Shown: positions 53,027-61,715, counted from the first letter of the stretch. The stretch is DNA of 64,000 nucleotides from JBFLYZ01 sp040756415 (GCA_040756415.1 JBFLYZ010000007.1:19201-83200); one strand, 5' to 3'. Numbers and translations are program-made. The notes: generated by a model from the sequence alone, not told the origin.

Positions 53027-54316
53027 TCATGACAGTTTCTGCAAGGCTGCCCGCAGCGAGCCGATAATGGCCTCCACATCCTCCAGCCGGCAGGTGCCCA
53101 CGGAAAGACGGTACCAGCTCGAGTCTTCCGAAGAGCCGAAGGCGTAAAAAGGCACAATGGCGATCTTCCCTTCGTCCAATATATACTTGGTCACATCTTT
53201 GGTGGTGTGCAGCACGCGGCCATCGGCCGTCTTTTGCCCGTGCAGCCTGAACTGTACGGTCAGGTAAATGGCCGCCTGCGGGGCGATGGAATCCACCCTG
53301 TATCCTTCATTTTTCAGCGCCTGGAACCCTTTATGGAATGCGCTCAGCCTGTCGCTCACCTTCGAGCAGATATCCGCCAGGTATGCGTCTACTTTGGCAT
53401 CCTGCTGCAGGTATTTCGCGGTGGCCACCTGCTCGGCCTTGGGAGCCCATGCGCCCATATGACCCAGAATAGACTTCATGCGGTCCATTATTTTCTTGGG
53501 CCCGAATGTCCAGCCCACGCGCACCCCGGTTGCCGCAAACGATTTGGAGATGCCATCAATGAATACCGTATAGTCTTTTATGGCCGGGTTGAGCGTAACC
53601 GGGTCGTAGTGCTTCGTCAGCCCGAAGGTCAGCGTCCAGTAGATCTGGTCGTACAACAGGTAGAGGGGCCGCTGGCCCTCTCCCCTCCTCTTATTCTCCT
53701 CCACTACCAGGTCGCATATTTCGCTCAGGTGCTCTTTGCTGAACGTGGTGCCCGTGGGGTTGAGCGGTGAGCACAGCGCGATCAGGTTTGCCCTGGCTAT
53801 GTGGGGCCTGAGCTCGGCAGCCGTAGGCATGAAGTTGTTCTCCTGCCTGGTCTCGATGAATACCGGCCTGGCGTTGTTCAGGTGCGTATAATGGTTATTG
53901 TTCCAGGAAGGCACGGGAAATACCACCGTATCGCCCGGGTTCACCAGAGCGCGGAAAGCGGCATAAATCAGCGGGCGGGCGCCCCCGGCCACCACGATCT
54001 GGTCGGCCTTGTAATCAAGGCCACCTTTGCGTTTCAGAAAGGCTGACACGGAATTTCTCAGCTCGGCAATTCCTTCAGCGGGAGGGTAATTGGTCTCATC
54101 GTTCATGTAAGCCTGAATGATCTCCTGCTTCAGCTCCGCGGGAATGGGGAATATCTTCGGGTTGAAATCGCCAATCGTAAGATTGTATATTTTCTCCCCG
54201 TTCCTGATCTTCTCGTTCACCTCCCAGGCCAGCTTGATGATCTCCGAGCCGATCAGCGTTTCAGCGATATCCGACAGCCTGAGCTCTTTGTTTTTCTCCA
54301 CGGTTGTTGCGCCCAT
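53027..54316 (-). CDS. PLP-dependent aminotransferase (class I/II)
   Basis: 429 residues, fold type I. The Schiff-base lysine is in FIDGISKSFAATGVRVGW, the substrate loop is LCSPLNPTGTTFSKEHL, and the YD of the cofactor site is LLYDQIYW. It has an aspartate/aromatic-type architecture, but the specific substrate cannot be read from the sequence. The start follows a stretch without SD. It is the first gene of the leftward manC unit. Confidence 0.87.
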   Translation of the reverse strand: MGATTVEKNKELRLSDIAETLIGSEIIKLAWEVNEKIRNGEKIYNLTIGDFNPKIFPIPAELKQEIIQAYMNDETNYPPAEGIAELRNSVSAFLKRKGGLDYKADQIVVAGGARPLIYAAFRALVNPGDTVVFPVPSWNNNHYTHLNNARPVFIETRQENNFMPTAAELRPHIARANLIALCSPLNPTGTTFSKEHLSEICDLVVEENKRRGEGQRPLYLLYDQIYWTLTFGLTKHYDPVTLNPAIKDYTVFIDGISKSFAATGVRVGWTFGPKKIMDRMKSILGHMGAWAPKAEQVATAKYLQQDAKVDAYLADICSKVSDRLSAFHKGFQALKNEGYRVDSIAPQAAIYLTVQFRLHGQKTADGRVLHTTKDVTKYILDEGKIAIVPFYAFGSSEDSSWYRLSVGTCRLEDVEAIIGSLRAALQKLS

Positions 54317-54407
54317 TTTTCTTTCGTACAGAATAAAAATTATTCTCCGCTAAAATAGCACAAAATGATCAAAGCCGATTGAAAATCTGATTTTTTAGGA
54401 CGCCCGT

Positions 54408-55043
54408 TCACTCCGTTATCAGCGGCAGCGAGACCAGGATGACCTCGGCCAGCGGGTTGAACAGGTATTGGGCGTTTGTCCGGGTTTCGCGGCATATGAA
54501 CCGTTTCCTCAGCTTCTTCCCTTTCACGAAATGACGCCTGCCCGAAACGAAGGTGCTTCCCTGGGGCAGTTGCTCCAGGAGCCGCAGGCCGTCCATCTTG
54601 TCGTAACGCTTGAGCGTACGCTGCAGGTTGAGATCGGTGCAGCTCGAAGCAGCGGGGTTCTGCAGGTAGCGGTTCAGCGCAGCGATCACATCCTGCGGAA
54701 AGATCTGCTCGCTGAGAAAAGGCCGCATGAGCGATCTGAACTCCTGTTTCCATTCCTCCCCGTGCGGCTTCACCCTTTCCGCGTGCTTTTCCCAGTTGCT
54801 CAGGTGAGCGATTTCATGCACCAGCGTAATCAGGAAAGCGTAGGCGTTGAGGTTGTTGTTGATGGTGATCTGGTGGTTCATCCCTTTGACCGGTGGGCGG
54901 TAATCACCGTACTTGGTGGCGCGGCCCCGCTTGATCTTCAGCTTGAAATCGTAGCGGTAGATCCAGTTCGCGATCGGGTCAACAGCGGGCCCGGGAATGT
55001 ATTTTTTCAGGATGGCCCTGTTTCGTTCCAACTGCGCGTTCAT
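54408..55043 (-). CDS. SprT-like zinc metalloprotein
   Basis: 211 residues, no signal peptide. The zinc motif is LVHEIAHLSNW (H76, E77, H80), with a following HGEEWKQEF typical of SprT/Spartan-like domains. A C-terminal region (FVSGRRHFVKGKKLRKRFIC) is basic, as if binding nucleic acid. SprT homologues act as DNA-protein crosslink proteases in eukaryotes; the bacterial role is unclear. It is 39 bases downstream of feoB on the same strand and may share its transcript. Confidence 0.82.
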   Translation of the reverse strand: MNAQLERNRAILKKYIPGPAVDPIANWIYRYDFKLKIKRGRATKYGDYRPPVKGMNHQITINNNLNAYAFLITLVHEIAHLSNWEKHAERVKPHGEEWKQEFRSLMRPFLSEQIFPQDVIAALNRYLQNPAASSCTDLNLQRTLKRYDKMDGLRLLEQLPQGSTFVSGRRHFVKGKKLRKRFICRETRTNAQYLFNPLAEVILVSLPLITE

Positions 55044-55082
55044 TCCGCAAAATTACAGCGCGCCCGCGCATGCGCTGCGGAA

Positions 55083-57068
55083 TTATTTCAACAAGTGATA
55101 AACAAGCAAGCTGGAAAGGTAGGCCAGCGCACTCATGTACAGGAATTGAATAAAGGGCCATTTCCAGCTCCGCGTTTCGCGGTACACTACGGCCAGCGTG
55201 CTCATGCACTGCATGGCAAAAGCGTAAAAGATCATCAGCGAAAAGCAAACGGCAGCGGAATAAACCTTCTCGCCCGAAACCGGGTGGCGCTCATCGTTCA
55301 TTTTTTTCCGGATGGACTGCGTATTGTCGGCATCGCCTACGCTGTAAATGGTGGCCATGGTGCCCACGAACACCTCGCGCGCGGCAAAGGAGGTGACCAG
55401 CGATATACCGATCTTCCAGTCGAAGCCCAGGGGCGCGATGGCCGGCTCTATGCTTTTCCCGAGGATACCCGCATAAGAGGCCTCCAGCTTCTCGGCCGCT
55501 ATTTTACTTTCCGCATCGGCCCCCGTATAGCCCGCGTATTTCCGCTCGATATCCGCAAAGCGGCTGCCGGGCGCGTGCGAGGAAAGGAACCACAGCACGA
55601 TGGAGATAGCGATAATGACCTTGCCGGCATCCCACAAAAACACTTTCACCTTATCCGTGATGGTGATCCCGATCGATGACCAGCGGGGCGAGCGGTAAAT
55701 GGGCAGCTCCATGATGAAATAGCTGACCTCGCGGGTCTTGAGCAGGTACTTCATAACGAATGCGGCCCCCAGCGCGGCAAGGAAGCCGATCAGGTACAGC
55801 GACATCAGGATCAGTCCCTGCAGGTTGAAAAAGCCCAGGCTCTTACCGGCCGGCACGGCCAGTGAAATAAGGATGGTATATACCGGCAGTCGGGCCGAGC
55901 AGCTCATCAGTGGAGTGATCATGATCGTGATCAGGCGCTCCTTCCAGTTGCTGATCGTGCGGGTTCCCATAATGGCCGGCACCGCGCAAGCCACACCGCT
56001 GATCAGCGGGATGACCGATTTCCCGTTGAGCCCGAACTTGCGCATGAGCTTATCCATGATAAAGCTGACGCGGGCCATGTAACCCGTATCCTCCAGGATG
56101 GCGATGAAAAGGAAAAGGAAGGCGATCTGCGGCACGAACACCACGATGCCGCTCAGCCCGGCCAAAATGCCGTTGATGAACAGGTCGCTCAGCTCACCAG
56201 GCGGAAGCCAGCCGGCCCCCCATTGGCTGAACTGGAGGAAAAGCGTTTCGATCCAGTCCATGGGGTAGGCGGCCAGGAAAAAAATGCTCTGGAAGATCAG
56301 GAAGAGCACGGCCAGGAAAACCACATAACCCCAGAACCGGTGGGTCAGGATGCGGTCGGCCCTGCGGGTCAGCCGCTCGGCCGGTATCTCCCTTTTTTCT
56401 GAAACACATTCGGTCAGTATACTTGTGATCTTACGGTAGCGTTCTATGTTCTCCTGGGTCTTGTCGCTGAAAGACGGGCTTTCAAAAAAGGATTTTTTCG
56501 GAGCGGGCACCCGCTGGCAGATGATCTGCCGGAGCCGGTCTATCCCCTTTTTTTCGCGCGCGCTGATGCTCAGCACGGGCACACCGAGGAGTGATGAAAG
56601 TTTTTCCGTATCCACCTGCATGCCGGCCGCCTCCAGCAGGTCGGTCATGTTCAGGGCCAGCACTACGGGTATTCTCAGATCAATGATCTGGGTGACCAGG
56701 AACAGGGTCCGCTTCAGGTTGGATGCGTCAGCCACAATAACCGTAGTATCGGGGTAATCGGGGTTATCCTTGTCGCACAGCACATCGTAGGCCACCTGCT
56801 CATCGGCCGATTTTGGATTCAGGCTGTACGTACCCGGAAGGTCGATGATCTCCGTGCGAACGATCTTGCCCGTGGCGGGATGGTAGATGTTACAGATGCC
56901 TGATTTCTTATCGACCGTAACACCGGGAAAATTGCCCGTGCTCTGGTTAAGCCCGGTCAGCGCGTTGAACAGGGTGGATTTGCCGGAATTGGGATTTCCG
57001 ACCAGCGCCACCTTCAGTTTTGTTTTGGGGTTAGCGGTGCTTATTTCCGCCACAGGAACATTTTCCAC
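55083..57068 (-). CDS. feoB: Ferrous iron transporter FeoB
   Basis: 661 residues from GTG 57068. The G domain has G1 GNPNSGKST (24-32), G2 FPGVT, G3 DLPGTY, G4 NMTD; the GDI-like helical part follows, and then the membrane region with the two Nucleoside_recog/Gate domains and conserved Cys in SGVACAVPA and SCSARLP. It imports Fe2+ across the inner membrane. The start is preceded by GGAGGAGAG, one of the few SD-like sequences in the window. It follows feoA after 10 bases. FeoA and FeoB are separate here, not fused as in some Bacteroides. Confidence 0.95.
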   Translation of the reverse strand: MENVPVAEISTANPKTKLKVALVGNPNSGKSTLFNALTGLNQSTGNFPGVTVDKKSGICNIYHPATGKIVRTEIIDLPGTYSLNPKSADEQVAYDVLCDKDNPDYPDTTVIVADASNLKRTLFLVTQIIDLRIPVVLALNMTDLLEAAGMQVDTEKLSSLLGVPVLSISAREKKGIDRLRQIICQRVPAPKKSFFESPSFSDKTQENIERYRKITSILTECVSEKREIPAERLTRRADRILTHRFWGYVVFLAVLFLIFQSIFFLAAYPMDWIETLFLQFSQWGAGWLPPGELSDLFINGILAGLSGIVVFVPQIAFLFLFIAILEDTGYMARVSFIMDKLMRKFGLNGKSVIPLISGVACAVPAIMGTRTISNWKERLITIMITPLMSCSARLPVYTILISLAVPAGKSLGFFNLQGLILMSLYLIGFLAALGAAFVMKYLLKTREVSYFIMELPIYRSPRWSSIGITITDKVKVFLWDAGKVIIAISIVLWFLSSHAPGSRFADIERKYAGYTGADAESKIAAEKLEASYAGILGKSIEPAIAPLGFDWKIGISLVTSFAAREVFVGTMATIYSVGDADNTQSIRKKMNDERHPVSGEKVYSAAVCFSLMIFYAFAMQCMSTLAVVYRETRSWKWPFIQFLYMSALAYLSSLLVYHLLK

Positions 57069-57078
57069 CTCTCCTCCA

Positions 57079-57312
57079 TCAGCTTTTTTTCAGTCTCACG
57101 GTTTCGGCTTCGGCCTTACGCAGGCTCAGGGTATAACCCGATACCAAAACCGCAATGGGATCGCCAAGCGGAGCGACTTTTTCGAGCCTGACCGTTTCTC
57201 CGGGAACGCATCCCATTTCCATCAGCTTAAGCGAGAACTCGGTCTCGGCCAGCGATTCGATAATCGCCTGCTGACCTTTTTTGAGATGGGCTAATGTCAA
57301 GGGCTTAGACAT
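57079..57312 (-). CDS. feoA: FeoA-like iron transport accessory protein
   Basis: 77 residues, an SH3-like domain with the family motif LMEMGCVPGETVRLEKVAPLGDPI. FeoA stimulates FeoB, probably through its G domain. It is the first gene of the feoAB operon, with TAATTTTG (57320-57327) 7 bases before the ATG. No Fur-box-like palindrome is obvious in the short upstream region. Confidence 0.94.
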   Translation of the reverse strand: MSKPLTLAHLKKGQQAIIESLAETEFSLKLMEMGCVPGETVRLEKVAPLGDPIAVLVSGYTLSLRKAEAETVRLKKS

Positions 57313-57319
57313 GGTAACA

Positions 57320-57327
57320 CAAAATTA
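57320..57327 (-). promoter_or_regulatory. -7 element of the feoAB operon
   Basis: TAATTTTG on the minus strand, 7 bases before the feoA ATG; no -33 TTTG at normal distance. Confidence 0.45.
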
Positions 57328-57400
57328 AGCTAAAGGCGGGGGCAGGCTCATACCCAAAAGAGGGTATTTTGAACGCTTTTTCTGCCGGAAGGCAGTCGTT

Positions 57401-57535
57401 TCAGCGCTTCTGATGGGTCCCGCCCTTTTTGCTCCAGGTAGGGCAGGTATTGCATTTGTTCTTCTTGCAACTGCTTCCCATCAGCGCCACGAGCATGGCA
57501 AGGGTAAGCAGTATAAAGGCAAATCGCTTTATCAT
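57401..57535 (-). CDS. 44-residue lipoprotein with CxxxxCxxC
   Basis: Starts at ATG 57535, 5 bases after a minus-strand TAACTTTG box (57541-57548); the longer frame from 57625 would run through both promoters. The signal peptide ends in a lipobox (LVALMGSSC) and the mature part is only about 20 residues, KKNKCNTCPTWSKKGG. Short proteins with CPTWS occur widely in Bacteroidota, with no known role. The two cysteines could bind metal or form a disulfide. It is transcribed away from mlaE and precedes feoA on the same strand. Confidence 0.7.
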   Translation of the reverse strand: MIKRFAFILLTLAMLVALMGSSCKKNKCNTCPTWSKKGGTHQKR

Positions 57536-57540
57536 ATATT

Positions 57541-57614
57541 CAAAGTTAGTGAATTTATCGCATACAGCGCCTTTAGGCGCGAAGACCGTTTGTGCCAAAT
57601 AATAGCTAATTTTG
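57541..57614. promoter_or_regulatory. Divergent promoters: small lipoprotein (-) and mlaE (+)
   Basis: Minus -7 box TAACTTTG (57541-57548); plus -7 box TAATTTTG (57607-57614), ending 9 bases before ATG 57624. A TTTG at 57589 is only 14 bases from the plus box. Confidence 0.45.
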
Positions 57615-57623
57615 CCTTCCCTC

Positions 57624-58364
57624 ATGAATATTTTTTACTCGATAGGACGGTACTGGCTGCTTGTACGCAGGACTTTTCATCGCCCCGAAAAGTGGCCGGT
57701 GTACTGGAAGCGGGTCTTTGAAGAGATCGAGAAACTGGGTATCAACTCATTAGGTATAGTCAGCATTATTTCGGTCTTTATGGGAGCCGTGGTCACCATA
57801 CAAATGGCCTATGGCATAGAGAGCCCGCTCATTCCGCTTTATTCGGTAGGCCTTGCCGCCCGCGACAGCATCATGCTTGAATTCTCGCCCACGCTGGTGG
57901 GGCTGATACTTGCCGGCAAGGTAGGATCCAATATCGCTTCGGAGATCGGTACCATGCGCGTATCCGAGCAGATCGATGCCCTGGAGATCATGGGTATCAA
58001 TTCGGCCGCCTACCTGATCCAGCCCAAGATCGTGGCGGCCCTCATCATCAACCCCTTCATCGTTATCATCAGCATGTTCGTGGGTATTTTGGGCGGGTAT
58101 ATTTTCGGGGTCTTTACCGGGGTGGTAACGCCTTATGAATATATGCTGGGCATACAGTGGGAATTCAGGCCGTATAACTTCTTTTATGCCATTACCAAGA
58201 CCTTCTTCTTCGCTTTCATCATTACTTCCGTTGCCTCCTATCATGGATACTATACCAAAGGCGGTGCGCTTGAAGTGGGGCAGTCGAGCACGCGTGCGGT
58301 GGTGTACTGCAGCATCGTCATCCTTATCTTTAATTTCATCCTCACCCAGTTGCTGCTGGTATGA
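57624..58364 (+). CDS. mlaE: MlaE family lipid-transport ABC permease
   Basis: 246 residues from ATG 57624 with about five membrane helices. The permease domain signature GLILAGKVGSNIASEIGTM and the MSEQIDALE-like region RVSEQIDALEIMG are typical. MlaE with MlaF forms the inner-membrane engine that moves phospholipid between membranes to keep the outer membrane asymmetric. MlaD is not adjacent, as in many Bacteroidota where it lies elsewhere. Stop overlaps mlaF start by 4 bases. Confidence 0.93.
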   Translation: MNIFYSIGRYWLLVRRTFHRPEKWPVYWKRVFEEIEKLGINSLGIVSIISVFMGAVVTIQMAYGIESPLIPLYSVGLAARDSIMLEFSPTLVGLILAGKVGSNIASEIGTMRVSEQIDALEIMGINSAAYLIQPKIVAALIINPFIVIISMFVGILGGYIFGVFTGVVTPYEYMLGIQWEFRPYNFFYAITKTFFFAFIITSVASYHGYYTKGGALEVGQSSTRAVVYCSIVILIFNFILTQLLLV

Positions 58365-59113
58365 TCGAGCTCAGGAACATATCCAAGTCCTTTGGCGACA
58401 AACAGGTAGTGAAGGATTTTTCCTTTACCCTTGAGAAAGGGAAAACCAACCTGATCATTGGCGAGAGCGGCAGCGGCAAGACCGTAACGCTGAAATGTAT
58501 AGTGGGCCTTTTGGAGCCCGACAGCGGGCAGGTATTGTATGACGGGCGCGATTTCGGCCGGATGAACTTCCAGGAGAGGAAAGATATACGCAAGGAGATA
58601 GGCATGCTCTTCCAGGGAGCGGCCCTGTTCGATTCCATGACCGTTCAGGAGAACGTGATGTTCCCGCTGACCATGTTCACCAACATGACCGAAAAGGAAA
58701 AGCTGGAGCGGGTCGATTTCTGCCTTTCGCGCGTAAACCTTGACAAGGCAAACAAGCTGTACCCTTCTGAGCTCAGCGGGGGCATGAAAAAGCGCGTGGC
58801 CATAGCCCGTGCTATTTCAGCCAGTCCCAAATACCTTTTCTGCGATGAGCCCAACTCCGGCCTGGACCCCATCACCTCGCTGGTGATCGATAACCTGATC
58901 AAGGAGATCACGGAGGAGTACCAGATCACCACGCTGGTGATCACGCACGATATGAACTCCGTGATGGAGATCGGTGACAAGATCGCTTTTTTCTACAAAG
59001 GCGAAAAGGCATGGGAGGGCACGAACAAAGAGATACTTGTAACCGAAAACGAGAAGGTGGTGGATTTTGTTTACGCATCCAAATTCCTGAAAGAGTTCCG
59101 TAAGAACAATTAA
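58361..59113 (+). CDS. mlaF: MlaF family lipid-transport ABC ATPase
   Basis: 250 residues. Walker A GESGSGKT, signature LSGGMKKR, Walker B YLFCDEPNSGLDP and the switch His in VITHDMNSV are all present. ATP hydrolysis by MlaF drives the MlaE permease. ATGA overlap with mlaE shows translational coupling. A bidirectional terminator lies 32 bases after the stop. Confidence 0.93.
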   Translation: MIELRNISKSFGDKQVVKDFSFTLEKGKTNLIIGESGSGKTVTLKCIVGLLEPDSGQVLYDGRDFGRMNFQERKDIRKEIGMLFQGAALFDSMTVQENVMFPLTMFTNMTEKEKLERVDFCLSRVNLDKANKLYPSELSGGMKKRVAIARAISASPKYLFCDEPNSGLDPITSLVIDNLIKEITEEYQITTLVITHDMNSVMEIGDKIAFFYKGEKAWEGTNKEILVTENEKVVDFVYASKFLKEFRKNN

Positions 59114-59144
59114 GGGGCGCTGTTGGCCGCGCGGGCCCTAAAGC

Positions 59145-59177
59145 AAAAAACCATCCGCCTTGGGCGGATGGTTTTTT
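59145..59177. terminator. Bidirectional terminator between mlaF and the T9SS gene
   Basis: Stem CCATCCGCC/GGCGGATGG (59151-59159 with 59163-59171), loop of 3 bases, preceded by six A and followed by six T, so it works on both strands. Confidence 0.85.
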
Positions 59178-59196
59178 GTTCCGGAATGCTGTTCGA

Positions 59197-60393
59197 TTAG
59201 TTTACTACCGTCATCTTGCCGGTCAGCTTAACGCCATCCACTACCAGGGTATAGAAATATACTCCGGCCTGGAGGCTGCTGCCGTCCACCTCGATCGAGT
59301 GCTTGCCCGCAGGCTGGTTGCCCTCGTTGATCGTGGTAATGAGCTTACCGGTCAGGTCATAGATCTCGAGGCTCACTTTGCCTGAGTTCTCGAGCTCGTA
59401 CTGAACGGTGGTGGTTCCCTTAAAGGGGTTGGGTTGGTTGGGATGCAGCTTGATGCCGAGTTCGGCATTTTCAGCAACGCTCAGGGGGTCGGTGGTGACC
59501 ATAACCCATACCGAGATGTTCTGAAGGTAGTTCTCGCCATCAGCGCCAAAGGTATAGCCGGTTACGCCATCGCAGTTGTAATAGATGTTAGCGCCAGAAG
59601 CCGTGGGGAGGGTTCCGTAAGAGGCGTATTGGGTCCAGAACGAGAACGTGTTGGCATTGTAGTAGCCGGTTCCGGAAAGCTTATAAGGCGCGTATTCCGT
59701 TCTGTTGGCGGCATAGGTTGCGCAGGTGCCCAGGGGCGCCTGGTTACCGAAGCCGGCCAGCCAGCCGCAGGTATCCATTTTGTTACCGTGGTATTCTACG
59801 CGAAGGGCGAAACGGTCGTTATTGGTAACCGTATAGCCGCAGGGCATGCTTACCAATACCGGGTTCAGCCAGTCGGTGCCGCTGTTCCAGGGCGAGCTGG
59901 CAGGGATGATGGTGGTATCGCTCCACATCACAGTAGCGCCCGGATAACCGTTGGTATTCACGGAGATCAGCTTAACGATGATGGTATCATCGGTACCGGA
60001 GTTGTTCTCCTGGCCCAGGGCCATATAGATGCTGTCGCAGCGGATGGTGGATACGGTGCTGCGGGCATAGCCGATGCCGTTGTATACATCATAGAGGCTG
60101 TCATAAGCCACGATGAAATACTTGAGCGAGCTATCGGTAGGCTGGTAGTTGTAATTGAAATCCCATATGAAGCGGTCGTACTGCCAGCCGTACAGGTTCA
60201 CCTGCGCGGCATTGTCTGCAGTATCGTAGTCGATAATGAACTGGTTCGTAGCCAGGTTGTTGTAGGCCGGCTTGGGCGGAATGGAGGCCGGGCTCTTGGG
60301 TGAAGGATAGGGTACGGTTATGTTCGGAGTAGACTGCGCCATAGCCCCTGCAACAATCACCATTCCCAGGACAAAAGAGTAAATTTTTTTCAT
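59197..60393 (-). CDS. Secreted protein with T9SS sorting domain
   Basis: 398 residues with a signal peptide (MKKIYSFVLGMVIVAGAMA). The body is a beta-rich domain without a recognised family (WQYDRFIWDFNYNYQPTD, FALRVEYHGNK, six cysteines that could form disulfides). The type A sorting domain begins LHPNQPNPFKGTTTVQYEL and ends GVYFYTLVVDGVKLTGKMTV. It is exported by T9SS. Unlike most cargo here the PNP motif is doubled (NQPNPF). Promoter at 60422-60452; divergent from the similar cargo gene at 60656. Confidence 0.87.
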   Translation of the reverse strand: MKKIYSFVLGMVIVAGAMAQSTPNITVPYPSPKSPASIPPKPAYNNLATNQFIIDYDTADNAAQVNLYGWQYDRFIWDFNYNYQPTDSSLKYFIVAYDSLYDVYNGIGYARSTVSTIRCDSIYMALGQENNSGTDDTIIVKLISVNTNGYPGATVMWSDTTIIPASSPWNSGTDWLNPVLVSMPCGYTVTNNDRFALRVEYHGNKMDTCGWLAGFGNQAPLGTCATYAANRTEYAPYKLSGTGYYNANTFSFWTQYASYGTLPTASGANIYYNCDGVTGYTFGADGENYLQNISVWVMVTTDPLSVAENAELGIKLHPNQPNPFKGTTTVQYELENSGKVSLEIYDLTGKLITTINEGNQPAGKHSIEVDGSSLQAGVYFYTLVVDGVKLTGKMTVVN

Positions 60394-60421
60394 TGTGCTG
60401 AGTTTTTAGTTTTAAGACGCA

Positions 60422-60452
60422 CAAAAGTAAGAAAAGCTGCCTGATTTGCAAG
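60422..60452 (-). promoter_or_regulatory. Promoter of the leftward T9SS cargo gene
   Basis: TACTTTTG (60422-60429) with CTTG 19 bases upstream (60449-60452) on the minus strand. Confidence 0.5.
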
Positions 60453-60538
60453 CAAATTAATTGTTAAAAGAAAGGGCTATGGGTATATGGATGAAGGGTG
60501 TTAAACCAGGGATTTAAGCCCTAACCAAACCAAGCCCT

Positions 60539-60562
60539 TATTTCCCTATTTCCCTATTTCCC
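60539..60562 (+). repeat. Tandem 8-mer repeat TATTTCCC x3
   Basis: Three perfect copies of TATTTCCC, followed by two imperfect ones (TATACCC, TATCCCC). It lies 45-68 bases upstream of the -7 box of the rightward T9SS gene. Copy number may vary by slippage. Confidence 0.8.
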
Positions 60563-60582
60563 TATACCCTATCCCCACCCCA

Positions 60583-60614
60583 TTTGCCTATTTAAGTTTT
60601 TTAGGCTAATTTTG
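60583..60614 (+). promoter_or_regulatory. Promoter of the rightward T9SS cargo gene
   Basis: TTTG (60583-60586), 20 bases, TAATTTTG (60607-60614): the best match to the Bacteroidota consensus in the window. Leader about 35 bases. Confidence 0.65.
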
Positions 60615-60655
60615 TAGCCCCAACGGAAATATGTATAACTAAACCCTTACTATCA

Positions 60656-61660
60656 ATGAAAAAATTCTACACTGTAATTGCAGCCGCGCTGGTTGGAACT
60701 ATGGCTATTGCGCAGAACGGCAGGACCTCGTTTCCGGTTCCGCAAACCCTCACTTTTAATTCCCCTCTTAGCACTGAAGCTATGCCTCCTACGGATACGC
60801 TTTGGGGTAACCTGGCCAACTGGACCGGTGCCGTGCTGAATGGTTCAGCAGGCGGAGGTTATGTTACCGGCAACAACGGATATGGCGATAAGCAAAAGGC
60901 GCAGTCCTTCCTGGTTACCGGCCCTGCCCTGACCATTTACGGAAACATCATGTGGTTTGGCGCGAAAGAGGTGACCAGCGGCAACCCTAACTCAAACATC
61001 AAGGTTCGCATCTACAACATGAACGGAACCGGCACCACTTCCGCTGGCACCGGACAGCCCGCTCCGAACACGGTCCTGCTTTCTGACCAGGTGCTGATCA
61101 CTGCGGTTGACACCAGCAGCAACCTGTCGCTGGCTTACATTCACACCTTCTCTGCTCCTACTTTCGTTTCTTCCGATTTCGCGGTAGGATTCGATGTGAC
61201 CGGCCTTGCTCCTGGCGATACCATCGGCATGGTTAATTCTCCTGATGGAGAAGCAGGCGCACCTGACCAGTCATGGGACCAGTGGAGCGACAATACCTGG
61301 CATTCATACTTCGAGGCCAATAACTGGAACCTGAACTGCGACCAGGGCCAATTCCCCATTGTTGATATGCAATCGGGCATCGAGGAGATGGGCTTCCTTA
61401 ACGGTGTGAAGGTTGCCACTTATCCCAACCCTGCCACTGACAAGGTATCCATCACTTACGAGCTGATGAACGATGCCAAGAAAGTTGAGATCAAGATCCT
61501 TGACGCTACCGGCAAAGTGATCGCTGTGATCAACGAAGGCGAGAAGTGCGCAGGCCAGCATAAAGTTGATATCGATGCCACTACCCTGGCTGCCGGAACC
61601 TATTATGTTACCCTGCAGGCCGGAAACGGCAAGATGGCTGTTGCGCTTGTGATCGAATAA
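60656..61660 (+). CDS. Secreted protein with T9SS sorting domain
   Basis: 334 residues with a signal peptide (MKKFYTVIAAALVGTMAIA). The body is a beta-sandwich-like domain with no named family (FLVTGPALTIYGNIMWFGAK, FAVGFDVTGLAPGDTIGM). The sorting domain begins ATYPNPATDKVSITYELM and ends AGTYYVTLQAGNGK. The last 80 residues resemble those of the divergent gene at 59197, with the shared INEG..QAGKH/CAGQH pattern. Secreted by T9SS. The strong promoter and terminator suggest high expression. Confidence 0.88.
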   Translation: MKKFYTVIAAALVGTMAIAQNGRTSFPVPQTLTFNSPLSTEAMPPTDTLWGNLANWTGAVLNGSAGGGYVTGNNGYGDKQKAQSFLVTGPALTIYGNIMWFGAKEVTSGNPNSNIKVRIYNMNGTGTTSAGTGQPAPNTVLLSDQVLITAVDTSSNLSLAYIHTFSAPTFVSSDFAVGFDVTGLAPGDTIGMVNSPDGEAGAPDQSWDQWSDNTWHSYFEANNWNLNCDQGQFPIVDMQSGIEEMGFLNGVKVATYPNPATDKVSITYELMNDAKKVEIKILDATGKVIAVINEGEKCAGQHKVDIDATTLAAGTYYVTLQAGNGKMAVALVIE

Positions 61661-61682
61661 GCCATTCTTTTAAAATATAAAG

Positions 61683-61712
61683 AAAAAGCCTCCTGAATTC
61701 AGGAGGCTTTTT
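61683..61712. terminator. Perfect bidirectional terminator
   Basis: A 30-base perfect palindrome centred on GAATTC: arms AAAAAGCCTCCTGAA and its complement. It serves the T9SS gene (plus) and the lipoprotein gene whose stop is 3 bases away (minus). Confidence 0.88.
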
Positions 61713-61715
61713 CTT

